Shown in pieces: positions 46,320 to 54,499 of a stretch of 64,000 nucleotides of DNA. How positions within the stretch are numbered: position 1 is the first letter of the stretch; the number at the start of each line of letters is the position of its first letter. Both the position numbers and the translations under genes were made by a program. Source of the stretch: Candidatus Thiocaldithrix dubininis (GTDB taxonomy: Bacteria; Pseudomonadota; Gammaproteobacteria; Thiotrichales; Thiotrichaceae). Below the pieces are notes generated by a model. It had not been told where the DNA came from. It made no database searches and worked only from the letters and a program-made list of their open reading frames with translations. The stretch is taken from the NCBI GenBank assembly GCA_029972135.1, contig CP124755.1:1364001-1428000 (forward strand). The letters run 5' to 3'.

Positions 46320-46637
46320 CTAGTGAAGCGTTTGATTCGTCGGTTCGCAGAACGACGGGGTAAGCAAGCTTAGCTCTTGGTATAACACTGTTTTAACGTC
46401 TTGCATGAGGCTTCTAAAGCGTTCGAGTGGGGTTAAGTCTTCGTTGAGCTTCATATAAGCCGTCAGTAAGGCATGGCTTAATTGCGCTTGGGTTTCAAGG
46501 TCTAAGGTGGTCAAATCCGCGCCTAATTTTGCCTCCGTTTCGCTTTGATTGATGCCTAAGACGATGATGTTCTCGCAACACAGGATTTCCTGTTTAATAC
46601 CAGCGCGTGTGGCTAGGCTGGTTAAGTCTTCTAACAT
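46320..46637 (-). CDS. Small prophage protein of unknown function
   Basis: A 105-aa acidic helical protein (LEDLTSLATRAGIKQEILCCENIIVLG...). SD AAGGAGC lies 5 bases before ATG. The 142 bases to its left (46178-46319) show only imperfect A/T-rich inverted repeats. No family recognised. Confidence 0.6.
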   Translation of the reverse strand: MLEDLTSLATRAGIKQEILCCENIIVLGINQSETEAKLGADLTTLDLETQAQLSHALLTAYMKLNEDLTPLERFRSLMQDVKTVLYQELSLLTPSFCEPTNQTLH

Positions 46638-46712
46638 AGTTGCTCCTTGCTTGGTTAACCTGAGGTGTCCTTCAGGCGGGGTGGGGGTGAATGAAAAGTA
46701 CAGGTATAAAAA

Positions 46713-46735
46713 AAGCCGCTTTGGGAGAGCAGCTT
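46713..46735 (-). terminator. Terminator-type hairpin, family copy 3
   Basis: AAGCCGCT / AGCAGCTT (one G-T pair), 7-base loop, T run on the minus strand. It ends the UmuD-like operon. Confidence 0.82.
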
Positions 46736-46759
46736 TTGAAAAGTCAGTTTGGTAAAAAA

Positions 46760-47293
46760 TTACAGATTGCGAATGATCGTAATAACGACCCCGATGATTT
46801 CAAAGTCAGTCGTATTAATAACGATAACTGGAAAATTTTCGTTAAATGAAAGCAGTTGTATGCTGTCTTTTTCTAAGCTCAATTTTTTTACTAGAAATTT
46901 GTCTTCTAAGCGAGCAATTACAATTTTTCCAGAAGTCACTTCAATTGATGTATCAACCAGTAGCTGATCGCCGTCAAAAATTGAAGCATCCTTCATGGAG
47001 TCTCCAATAACTTTTACGCAAAATGTTGCCTCTGGATTTTTGATTAAATTGCTATCAAAAGTCAGGTACTTATCAATGTAATCAGTAGGTATATAACCAG
47101 TACCGGCTGAAACCTTACCTAACACAAGGGGAATTTCATATAAGCAAATTTCCCTTGTTTTCATTTTTTCAACAATACTTTTGAGGGTGGTGGGTATCCG
47201 AATTGAATCACTTGGTGGCTTTTTATGCCGCCCTGAGCCTTTTCGCGCCCCGCCCCAATTTGGGTTTTTTCGACAGCTTTTCTTTTTAATCAA
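46760..47293 (-). CDS. UmuD-like S24 autoproteolytic protein
   Basis: A 177-aa protein with a basic N-terminus (GGARKGSGRHKKPP), cleavage site Ala63-Gly64 in VSAGTGY, nucleophile Ser99 (IGDSMKDAS) and general base Lys136 (LVKKL). The Ser/Lys dyad is intact, so RecA-stimulated self-cleavage is expected. Known relatives are UmuD and phage SOS switches. The start overlaps the ImmA/IrrE gene by 4 bases. No umuC follows. Confidence 0.88.
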   Translation of the reverse strand: MIKKKSCRKNPNWGGARKGSGRHKKPPSDSIRIPTTLKSIVEKMKTREICLYEIPLVLGKVSAGTGYIPTDYIDKYLTFDSNLIKNPEATFCVKVIGDSMKDASIFDGDQLLVDTSIEVTSGKIVIARLEDKFLVKKLSLEKDSIQLLSFNENFPVIVINTTDFEIIGVVITIIRNL

Positions 47294-48450
47294 GGTTTAG
47301 AACTACTTACAACAGTGAGGGGTGTAGAATTATTATTCTTATTATTAATGTCTCGACTGTCAAGTGGTTGACCTAATAAGCCATACATTAGGTATTCAAT
47401 TTCATCTAATGGTAAATTTGTTTGTTCTTTTACATACTCTTTAGTTTGTTTATTTTGCCATAAATGATTAAAAATTTGTTTCCAAACAATTGATGTTTCA
47501 CGTTCAATACCTTCGGGTTCACCTTTACGATAACCACGTTTACCTAATTCGATGATTAAAGAACGATACTGCCAATCCGTTATACGTTTTAAAGTATGTA
47601 AGCGATAAGTTAATGCCATTGCGGATACTTTCCAACGTGCTTTTGCTCGTATGATATTATCCGCTGAAATAGTATAGGGTATATTGGCTAGAACATCGTG
47701 TTGTGGCATCAGAAAAGCAGAAGCAAACCGATCAGCTTCTCTTTCTAAATCTCGATCACCGGGTTTTTCATTGCTCAAGTCTTTAGGTATGGTTGTAGAG
47801 CATGGAATTTTATTAAATCGAGTACCGTGTTTATGTAACACTAAATGCCCCAATTCATGCGCCGCATCGAAGCGACTGTGTTCTGCGGTTTTAACATAAC
47901 TAAGTGTAATAAATGGTATATTACCTTTCCAGAATGAGAACGCATCCACCACTTCGGTATCTTCACTAAATGACATGACCCGAACGCCTTTTGCTTCTAA
48001 TAACTTAATTAAATGGGGAATCGGTTTTTCACCCAAACCCCAATGTTGTCTAAGAAGAATAGCGGCTGCTTCTGGATCTGTTTCATTGCTTAAGTCCAGT
48101 AAATCAACCTTGGGTAGGTTATAATGCTTATCTGCCCAATTTGCTAAAATGAGGCCTATGTCACCTCCGCCTAATGCAGCATCACGAACAGCTGCGGTCA
48201 TACGTTTCAAGCTACGAAAGCTAACCGTTTCTCTAGCAATTTCTTCGTGATTTGGATCATAAAAGAATTTAACGGGATACCCTAAAACGTCTGCTATTTT
48301 CTGAACCGTTTCAGGACTAGGTTCATTGTAAGCACTTTCTAAACGAGAAATAGTAACCTCAGATATACCCACTTTTTCAGCTAATAGTTTACCTGTTAAT
48401 TTTCGTCTCTTTCTCGCAAGCTCAAGGCGTTTAGGGTTAAAGTAATTCAT
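47290..48450 (-). CDS. XRE-HTH plus ImmA/IrrE metallopeptidase
   Basis: A 386-aa protein. N-terminal XRE HTH (about 5-60: LARKRRKLTGKLLAEKVGISEVTISRLESAYNEPS) and zinc-protease domain with HELGHLVLH (about 195-203) and downstream EREADRFASAFLMP. ImmA/IrrE proteases cleave phage-type repressors or sense DNA damage. It lies 4 bases after the 224-aa gene and overlaps the UmuD-like gene, so three genes form one operon. Confidence 0.92.
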   Translation of the reverse strand: MNYFNPKRLELARKRRKLTGKLLAEKVGISEVTISRLESAYNEPSPETVQKIADVLGYPVKFFYDPNHEEIARETVSFRSLKRMTAAVRDAALGGGDIGLILANWADKHYNLPKVDLLDLSNETDPEAAAILLRQHWGLGEKPIPHLIKLLEAKGVRVMSFSEDTEVVDAFSFWKGNIPFITLSYVKTAEHSRFDAAHELGHLVLHKHGTRFNKIPCSTTIPKDLSNEKPGDRDLEREADRFASAFLMPQHDVLANIPYTISADNIIRAKARWKVSAMALTYRLHTLKRITDWQYRSLIIELGKRGYRKGEPEGIERETSIVWKQIFNHLWQNKQTKEYVKEQTNLPLDEIEYLMYGLLGQPLDSRDINNKNNNSTPLTVVSSSKP

Positions 48451-48454
48451 AATC

Positions 48455-49129
48455 TCATTGTGTTTTCGGCGTAATATGAAAATCTAGACAATCATCAACA
48501 TCTTGATTAGAATCATCAGTTTGTGGATGAGTTACATCAAAATCAGTATTGGCTTTATAAATAAATAAACGCTCTATGCAGTCTTTAAACTTTCCATTTA
48601 CAATAATAGGGCGGGAAAGTTCTACATTGTTTTGAGCATCAATCATCAAATAATAAAGTTTTACTGTTTGTTCATCTAATCCATTAGCTTTTTTGACTTG
48701 TTCTATCGCTTCAGCATTATTATAAAAATCAAAACTAAGATGGGTGCATTGATATTCTTTTAAATTACCTTCTGCGATGTAGGTGGAACTAGTGCCTTTT
48801 TCGCTGATAGGTTGTGGGATGACAAATTCATCGCAAGCTTTAACCACGTTTTGAACTAAAATTCTTATGCCAAGTTCTGGATGAATAATGCCTGCTAGAT
48901 GATTATCAGTAGCTAATTCCCAACCACCATGCCCTACAAATTTTTCTCTCAGAAATAGGTTTCCCTTTCTATATATCGCATCTCCCCGAGAGCCGGGTAC
49001 GTCAAAATCCGTAATAGTATTACGTGCATATAGGGTCATATGTATAACTTCAAGTAGATCAGTTAAGTTTAAATTTAATTCCAAAAGTCGTTTAGGAACT
49101 TTGTCTGTATCTACTACAGTATTCAGCAA
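48455..49129 (-). CDS. Unknown partner of the ImmA/IrrE gene
   Basis: A 224-aa soluble acidic protein (MLNTVVDTDKVPKRLLELNL; GDAIYRKGNLFLREKFVGHGGWELATDNHLAG). No motif recognised. First gene of the ImmA/IrrE operon. An IS982 copy sits 12 bases upstream of its start, so the native promoter is displaced and expression may now depend on the IS. Confidence 0.65.
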   Translation of the reverse strand: MLNTVVDTDKVPKRLLELNLNLTDLLEVIHMTLYARNTITDFDVPGSRGDAIYRKGNLFLREKFVGHGGWELATDNHLAGIIHPELGIRILVQNVVKACDEFVIPQPISEKGTSSTYIAEGNLKEYQCTHLSFDFYNNAEAIEQVKKANGLDEQTVKLYYLMIDAQNNVELSRPIIVNGKFKDCIERLFIYKANTDFDVTHPQTDDSNQDVDDCLDFHITPKTQ

Positions 49130-49140
49130 ACCACTAATAC

Positions 49141-50151
49141 TAATATTAACCTGAGTTCGATGTAAGCAAGTAGCAGCCTTTTGTGGAATACTTCATGGGA
49201 TAACCACATCCTAAAATTACCCACGCAAGGCTGCTACCCTGATGTTAACACGACTGTTCTGCGAGATAGATGATTTTTGCCAAGGCTTTTTACCGCATTG
49301 GAAAGCGAGTGTATTAGAACCCCCGACCACCCGCCCAAAGCGGAATCGTCCGTGTGGTTTAAGTCTGAGTGAAGTGATGACGATTTGGGTACATTACCAT
49401 CAATCAGGCTATCACACCTTCAAGTGGTATTACCTCAAACATGTTCAAGTCTATTTGAAGTCGGCTTTTCCTCAGTTGCCCAGTTATCAACGGTTTATTG
49501 AGCGCGTTCCCGATGTATTAGTGCCGCTGACGCGGTTCATGCAATCCCGCTGTGAAGCCAGTCGCGGAATTGCCTTCATTGACTCCACCCCCTTACGCGT
49601 CTGTGACAATATTCGGATTCCCCGTCATAAGACCTTTGCCAATACCGCAGGACGAGGGAAGTCATCCACCGGCTGGTTCTATGGCTTCAAGCTGCATCTC
49701 GTGGTGAATGATCAAGGTGGTATCGTGTCCTTTGCCTTAAGTGCGGGTAATGTCGATGATCGCCAACCCGTTCCCACCCTGATGAAATCCGTGGTTGGCA
49801 AAGTCTTTGGGGATGCAGGCTATCTCTCTCAGGCATTGGCTCAACAACTCGCTCAGCAAGGCATTGAATGGATTACCTCGTTACGGAAAAATATGAAACA
49901 GGTCGTGCGTTCTACTTTCGATCAATTGCTCTTGCGTAAGCGTTTTATCATCGAAACCATTAACGATCAGTTGAAAAATCAATCGCAAATTGAGCATTCT
50001 CGCCATCGTTCACTGCCTCATTATGTCGCTCATGTCATCGCCGGGCTTATTGCGTATTCCTATCAAGCGAAGAAACCCTCATTGAACTTAAATATCAATG
50101 CGTTAGCCATACTCTAATGCTATGCCTTACGTCGAACTCAGGTTAATATTA
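49141..50151. mobile_element. IS982-family insertion sequence
   Basis: A roughly 1.0-kb element with terminal inverted repeats of about 26 bases and one mismatch (inner part AACCTGAGTTCGA-Y-GTAAG) around a transposase. The outermost AATATT is itself a palindrome and could be a 6-base target duplication (49142-49147 and 50145-50150), which would set the IS ends at 49148 and 50144. Confidence 0.92.
49242..50117 (+). CDS. IS982-family transposase
   Basis: A 291-aa DDE transposase, full length. LFCEIDDFCQGFLPHW start, SLSEVMTIWVHYHQSGYHTFKWYY, FIDSTPLRVC (first catalytic Asp), GWFYGFKLHLVVND, FGDAGYLS (second Asp) and KRFIIETINDQLKNQSQIEHSRHRS (Glu). The intact frame and matched ends suggest recent arrival. 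Confidence 0.96.
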   Translation: MLTRLFCEIDDFCQGFLPHWKASVLEPPTTRPKRNRPCGLSLSEVMTIWVHYHQSGYHTFKWYYLKHVQVYLKSAFPQLPSYQRFIERVPDVLVPLTRFMQSRCEASRGIAFIDSTPLRVCDNIRIPRHKTFANTAGRGKSSTGWFYGFKLHLVVNDQGGIVSFALSAGNVDDRQPVPTLMKSVVGKVFGDAGYLSQALAQQLAQQGIEWITSLRKNMKQVVRSTFDQLLLRKRFIIETINDQLKNQSQIEHSRHRSLPHYVAHVIAGLIAYSYQAKKPSLNLNINALAIL

Positions 50152-50177
50152 TGTTTGGTACTCATTAACAGAACCTT

Positions 50178-50221
50178 ATGTTAATAATTTGAACCGCTAT
50201 TGTGGTTGAAATTATTAACAT
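50178..50221. promoter_or_regulatory. 18-base inverted repeat next to the IS
   Basis: ATGTTAATAATTTGAACC and its near-perfect reverse complement (one mismatch) with an 8-base loop. It is A/T-rich without T-run, so an operator or a transcription-blocking cruciform is as likely as a terminator. The rest of 50152-50511 is A/T-rich with a weak hairpin CCCTTTC...GAAAGGG at 50368-50394 and no gene. Confidence 0.45.
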
Positions 50222-50511
50222 GAACAAGAGCAATACTAGGACTTTTGTTTGATTTTGTCTATACTTGAAAATTGTATATATTCCAAGATTAATATAAAAA
50301 TATTTATTATCAATAATTTATATGAATATGTTTTGTGAATAAATAGTTTTTGAGGAATTTTAAGCCCTTTCAACTGCAAGCAGGGAAAGGGCTTTCTTTC
50401 ACTACCTTAAGGCAGCTACTTCCGTTGTTTCTGCTACGGGGCACGGTATACACACCCCGTTTACCAAATTGTTAAAGAAGGAAAGTTCCTGATGAACTTT
50501 GATTTGTTTTT

Positions 50512-50558
50512 AAGGAATTTAGTCCTTATTAAGTGTAAAATCAAGGATTTTTTTCCTT
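50512..50558. promoter_or_regulatory. Two repressor-operator candidates (AAGGA-N6-TCCTT)
   Basis: AAGGAATTTAGTCCTT (50512-50527) and AAGGATTTTTTTCCTT (50543-50558), centres 31 bases or three helical turns apart. They lie upstream of the 24-codon frame and the 208-aa membrane gene. The same half-sites and spacing recur between the divergent regulators at 51969-51984. Confidence 0.6.
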
Positions 50559-50573
50559 CTTATAGGATTATTA

Positions 50574-50648
50574 TGCTAAAGAACGCTAAAGAAACTTACT
50601 TCATTTCCAGAGTTGGAATTGATGAAGTGTGCGATATACTTAACTAAA
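50574..50648 (+). CDS. Possible 24-aa leader peptide
   Basis: Starts MLKNAKETYFISR with AGGA 7 bases before ATG, between the operators and the membrane-protein gene. Good signals but very short; could be a leader peptide or chance. Confidence 0.35.
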
Positions 50649-50668
50649 ACCACGATAAGAGTTTTATT

Positions 50669-51295
50669 ATGGGCATTGATAAATTGGCAACATTGCCAAT
50701 ATATTTTCAAGTAATGTTAGCTTGTGGCTATTTAGGTTATGTGATTGCTCGGCAAGGATTCCGACGTAATGAGCAAATGGCGGATCAATTATTTGGCGCA
50801 ATTATTTTTGGTTTACCTGCCTTACCTGCATGGTTTTTGACCTTAGACATTACCCAGAATATTCCACTTGCAGCAAGCGTCTCTTTTATATTTTGTGTGA
50901 TTTTTGCTATATGGTGGCGTGTTGCATTAGCTGAATTGTGGGTTAGTTTTGCCCATAAACGACGTATCAGTAATGAGGACGGTCAAGGCTATGTTCTTGA
51001 TTATTTAACGCAAAATACTTCACTTTGTCCGACACAAATTACAGTGTATTTGAAAAGTGGTGAGAAATTGTTTTGCGAAAATATGCAAGCCTTTCAACAT
51101 TCTGCCATTGATGCACCCATGCGTTACGATACGGCTGGAAACATTGCGTTGTTTGTTACCCACGAGTGGAAGAATGACGTTTGGACACCCATTGAAAATA
51201 TAAGTATGGAACAATGGGGTGATCTACTAGTTTATATTCCAGTTTCAGAAATTATTCGTATTGAAACTCGGTACATTAATTTAGATAAACCTTAG
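50669..51295 (+). CDS. Membrane protein under repressor-type operators
   Basis: A 208-aa protein with three N-terminal membrane helices (about 10-25, 40-60, 68-92) and a cytoplasmic domain of about 110 residues with a beta-rich pattern (ITVYLKSGEKLFCENMQAF; LLVYIPVSEIIRIETRYI). I do not recognise the family. Expressed from the operator region it could be an immunity or superinfection-exclusion protein; this is inference from location only. Confidence 0.65.
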   Translation: MGIDKLATLPIYFQVMLACGYLGYVIARQGFRRNEQMADQLFGAIIFGLPALPAWFLTLDITQNIPLAASVSFIFCVIFAIWWRVALAELWVSFAHKRRISNEDGQGYVLDYLTQNTSLCPTQITVYLKSGEKLFCENMQAFQHSAIDAPMRYDTAGNIALFVTHEWKNDVWTPIENISMEQWGDLLVYIPVSEIIRIETRYINLDKP

Positions 51296-51368
51296 GTTTA
51301 GGGGGAGGTGTTGACGGGATATTAGTGCGTTGTGGTGGGCGTGCTGTGTAATCATCTCGATTTGACAT
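51276..51368 (-). CDS. 30-aa Pro-rich micro-protein
   Basis: Begins MSNRDDYTARPPQ and ends STPPPKPKVYLN. AAGGA lies 6 bases before ATG. It overlaps the 3' end of the convergent membrane gene by 20 bases. With the 34-aa frame upstream it makes a pair of Pro-rich peptides after the repressor gene. Confidence 0.45.
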   Translation of the reverse strand: MSNRDDYTARPPQRTNIPSTPPPKPKVYLN

Positions 51369-51376
51369 AAATTTCC

Positions 51377-51481
51377 TTATTTTTTGGGTGGTGGCGGTGG
51401 AGTAGTAGGGCGTATAGGCATTTGAGGAGGTCGAGTACTGCCTCCTACATCTGGTTCTATTACAATTAATAATTCTTTCAT
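51377..51481 (-). CDS. 34-aa Pro-rich micro-protein
   Basis: Begins MKELLIVIEPDVGG and continues with a Pro/Arg/Thr stretch ending in PPPPPKK. AAGG lies shortly before ATG. It is 30 bases downstream of the repressor on the same strand and 8 bases before the 30-aa frame. Both share an RPPQ segment, so they may be related. Confidence 0.45.
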   Translation of the reverse strand: MKELLIVIEPDVGGSTRPPQMPIRPTTPPPPPKK

Positions 51482-51511
51482 AACCTTATGTTTATAAAAT
51501 AGTTTTAGTTT

Positions 51512-51922
51512 CTAACGATCTTTTCTGGCATTGCGTATCTTTTCAGCCTGAACGGGGTCACTTTCAGCAATATGAAATAAGACGAAATCTAAAATAGATT
51601 TTCGTTTCTCATCCGAAATGTTTTCAAAAGCGTTAAAAAGTTGATAGCCCTGAGCTGTCATGCGCATCAATGGAGTTTTACCTACGACGGTAAAATCAAA
51701 GCCATCTACCCATAACATCCATGTTGCAACCTCAAATGCCTCAGCTATCGAATCTAATACTTTCAAGGTTGGGTTTGGCAATGTATCGACAGCCAATAAA
51801 TTATTGATAGTTTTCTGATCTACCCCCGCTTTTTTTGCTAGGGCATTTTCACTTGGCACTGAATCACGCGCCATTAGCTGGCGGATGTTAGTGCGGATAA
51901 TGTCAATTTGCTTTTGGTACAT
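51512..51922 (-). CDS. XRE-family repressor of the prophage
   Basis: A 136-aa protein with an N-terminal HTH (NALAKKAGVDQKTINNLLAVDTLPNPTLKVLDSIAEAF) and a helical C-terminus (FENISDEKRKSILDFVLFHI). It has no S24 domain, so not LexA-like. Divergent from the 95-aa HTH gene across a 72-base region holding operator 51969-51984. It is the best candidate for the lysogeny repressor. Confidence 0.82.
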   Translation of the reverse strand: MYQKQIDIIRTNIRQLMARDSVPSENALAKKAGVDQKTINNLLAVDTLPNPTLKVLDSIAEAFEVATWMLWVDGFDFTVVGKTPLMRMTAQGYQLFNAFENISDEKRKSILDFVLFHIAESDPVQAEKIRNARKDR

Positions 51923-51968
51923 TTCTGAAATTATCCCTAACTTTGTTCAGAATAGTTCTTGACTTTAT

Positions 51969-51984
51969 AAGGAATTAAATCCTA
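51969..51984. promoter_or_regulatory. Operator between divergent regulators
   Basis: AAGGAATTAAATCCTA has the same AAGGA-N6-TCCT layout as the two sites at 50512-50558 and lies 11 bases before the 95-aa gene. Confidence 0.6.
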
Positions 51985-51994
51985 TGCTTTATGT

Positions 51995-52282
51995 ATGAAT
52001 ATTATTGACCAGCAGTTCTATTTTATCGTTGCAGCATTACAGCCTTACTCCTCCAGCTTGGAGCGTGCCCGTATTGCCCACGAATTAGGAATTTGTGAGT
52101 CCACTATTGCGAAACTTAGGGATGGTCGCGCTACTAATCCCACGCGTTCCGTCATGAGTAAGTTAAGTGATTATTTGTTATTCAACAGCAATGTAAATCA
52201 AGAGGCTATGCAAGGGGAATTGAAAAAGACTTATGAATATAAAGTGAGGTCAATACGGCAAGGAACGCTAATAGCTGAATAA
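51995..52282 (+). CDS. Cro/CII-like HTH protein
   Basis: A 95-aa protein with an HTH in LERARIAHELGICESTIAKLRDGRATNPTRSVMSKLSDYL. Its divergence from the repressor and rightward direction toward replication genes fit a Cro- or CII-type role. Confidence 0.72.
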   Translation: MNIIDQQFYFIVAALQPYSSSLERARIAHELGICESTIAKLRDGRATNPTRSVMSKLSDYLLFNSNVNQEAMQGELKKTYEYKVRSIRQGTLIAE

Positions 52283-52340
52283 AAGGACAACAACTAACGA
52301 TTTTTGCGGTTTAGGTGCAGGGGATGAAGCAGGAAAAAGA

Positions 52341-52607
52341 TCAATCTGATTTGGGAAACGCGGCTTGGAGTGCTTGCAGTCGTTTGGTGAAGATTCGTAG
52401 CACGATCCACAAAATGGTGGCTGAGCCGAGAAATACCATTTTGGCGATGGTGTATCTGGTAATGGGGTCGTTTGATAAGGCTTCCGTTGTGAATAGGAAC
52501 AAGTACCCGATGAGTACCAACCAGTACACCACATTGGAAGCAAGTATTTTTATTACGTTGACGAGTTTACTGACGATTTTGCTGTCGCTTTGGATGGATA
52601 CCGTCAT
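52341..52607 (-). CDS. Small two-helix membrane protein (strand uncertain)
   Basis: An 88-aa frame starting MTVSIQSDSK with membrane helices VVYWLVLIGYLFLF and MVFLGSATILWIVL and a basic-amphipathic tail. An overlapping plus-strand frame (52315-52704, 129 aa) also has hydrophobic segments. The minus frame is preferred for its cleaner helix/charge layout, but one of the two is a shadow. Confidence 0.45.
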   Translation of the reverse strand: MTVSIQSDSKIVSKLVNVIKILASNVVYWLVLIGYLFLFTTEALSNDPITRYTIAKMVFLGSATILWIVLRIFTKRLQALQAAFPKSD

Positions 52608-52731
52608 AGCAACTTCTAACACAGTGTTAGGGCTGCTTTGGCTTTGTGCCTTGTTGCTACAAGGTGTGTTGTTGTTTCGCGTGATTCAATGCTTACGGAT
52701 GTAATGACATGAATACGCGGAATAAAAAAAA

Positions 52732-52763
52732 TGCCGATGTAGGCTGCAACCTAGGCATCGGCA
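52732..52763 (-). terminator. Strong hairpin with minus-strand T-run
   Basis: TGCCGATG-TAGG pairs with CCTA-GG-CATCGGCA (GG bulge), 6-base loop. A7 on the plus strand gives T7 on the minus strand. It would stop leftward transcripts ahead of the 88-aa frame. Confidence 0.7.
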
Positions 52764-52787
52764 ATACTTAAAACGTAAGGTGATAGT

Positions 52788-53108
52788 ATGACTAAAAAAT
52801 TTGTAACTTTAAATAGAATAGAGCATAAAACTTTTGTGTCTTATCGCTCTTTGAGTGCGATTTTTGGTTTTCAAAGCGAAGATGCGTTCTATGATGCGTT
52901 GTATCGGGTGTTTAACCAAAGCCCCGCGATTGCCAGTCTTTATTTTAATGCGTTGCTGGAAGATGCAGAAACCAACGAGGTTTGGTTGGATGCGTCGGCT
53001 TGTCTTTATCTGAAAAAATTCCTGTCTATGCCTGCCACTCAGGTGGAAACCTTTGAGTTGTTGCTGACAACCTTACGCGCTAACGAAGCGTTGGAGGTTG
53101 CGGCATGA
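52788..53108 (+). CDS. Small phage protein upstream of dnaB
   Basis: A 106-aa protein (FVTLNRIEHKTFVSYRSLSAIFGFQ...), probably an Rha/KilA-like or HTH-type helical domain but not assignable. The stop overlaps the helicase start (ATGA), so it belongs to the replication operon. Confidence 0.65.
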   Translation: MTKKFVTLNRIEHKTFVSYRSLSAIFGFQSEDAFYDALYRVFNQSPAIASLYFNALLEDAETNEVWLDASACLYLKKFLSMPATQVETFELLLTTLRANEALEVAA

Positions 53109-54499
53109 ACGCGCCTTTATTTGATGATTTACGTGTGCCGCCTTATAGCCTCGAAGCCGAACAGGCGGTGTTGGGTGGTTTATTAATTTCCGGTCGCGCT
53201 AATGATTCGAGTGCGTGGGCTGTGGCATCCGGTTTGCTGATCGAGGAGGATTTTTACCGCCAAGATCATCGCTTGATTTTCCGCGCCATTGCGACCTTAG
53301 CCAGCCAGAACCATCCGCTTGATATTTTGGTAATTCAGAACTGGTTAGCGACGCATAACGAGTTGGAGAATGCGGGTGGCTTTGCGTATTTGGTAACGCT
53401 GGTTAGAGAAACCCCTAGTGCCGCGAATATCCGCGCTTATGCAGAAATCGTGCATGAGAAAGCCATGTTACGGGCGGTTTTGCAGACTTGCGCTGAGTTA
53501 AGCGATGCGGTGTATAGCAAAGCGGCGGATTCTAAAACTTTGGTGGAGCGGGCGGTTCAGTCGTTTTTTACCTTAGAGACGAAAGGCACACGTGGCTTAA
53601 AAAGCTTTACGCCATTGAAGGCGATTTTGCGCAAGTTATTGCCGATCTTGGAAGAACGTTCTGCCTCGGATAATCCGATTATTGGTGAGCAAAGTGGTTT
53701 AACAGAACTCGATAAAGCGTTATCGGGGTTTGAGGATAACAAGCTGTATATCGTGGCCGCTCGTCCACGCGTGGGTAAAACCACGTTAGCCATGACCATT
53801 GCAGAAAACTTTGCGTTAAATGGTAAGCCGGTGGCGTTCTTCTCGCAGGAAATGTCAGAACTCAATTTAGGCGAGAAGATTCTTGCGTCGCAAGGGCGCG
53901 TGGATTTTGCAGCGGTACGCTCAGCGCATTTGACCGAAGAGCAATGGGTTAAGGTGGCAACCGCTGTTAAGAAAATGAGCAATGTGCCGTTCTATGTGGA
54001 TGAAAGTACGAATATTTCCCCGGCTGATGTGCGTTCGCGTTGTCGTCGTTTATTGGTGGAGCATAAGCATGACAAGCTGGGCTTAATCGTGATTGATTAT
54101 GTGTCCTTGATGCGACCGTCCGCGAATAAAAACTTTGCGTCTGAGAATGAAACCATCGCGGCGATTAGCCGCGAGTTAATGAGCCTTAAGACGGAATTTG
54201 AATGCCCCATTCTGTTATTGGCGCAGTTAAACCGGGAGTGTGAGAAACGCCCGAATAAACGCCCTGTCTTATCCGATTTACGCGATTCTGGCGCATTAGA
54301 ACAAGATGCCAATGTGGTGATGTTCTTGTATCGGGATGAGCTTTATAACGAGGATTCACCCGATAAAGGTGTGGCGGAAGTCATTATTGCCAAGAACCGC
54401 TCAGGGATGCAGGACACGGTACGTTTAGCCTTTCAAGGCTCATACCAACGCTTTGAGAATTTAGCCGATCATTATCAACAAGGGTGGAATCGAACATGA
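53105..54499 (+). CDS. dnaB: Phage replicative DNA helicase (DnaB)
   Basis: A 464-aa hexameric helicase. N-terminal DnaB domain ([26 protein letters not shown]), linker, and RecA fold with Walker A [61 protein letters not shown]-like motif and arginine finger in IIAKNRSG. Prophage-borne copy with a DnaT-like gene downstream. Confidence 0.96.
   Translation: [464 protein letters not shown]

Noticed and set aside
52315-52704. Plus-strand 129-codon frame with hydrophobic C-terminus
   Set aside because: It overlaps the 88-aa minus-strand membrane frame, which has the better helix/charge layout; not excluded, but one must be a shadow.
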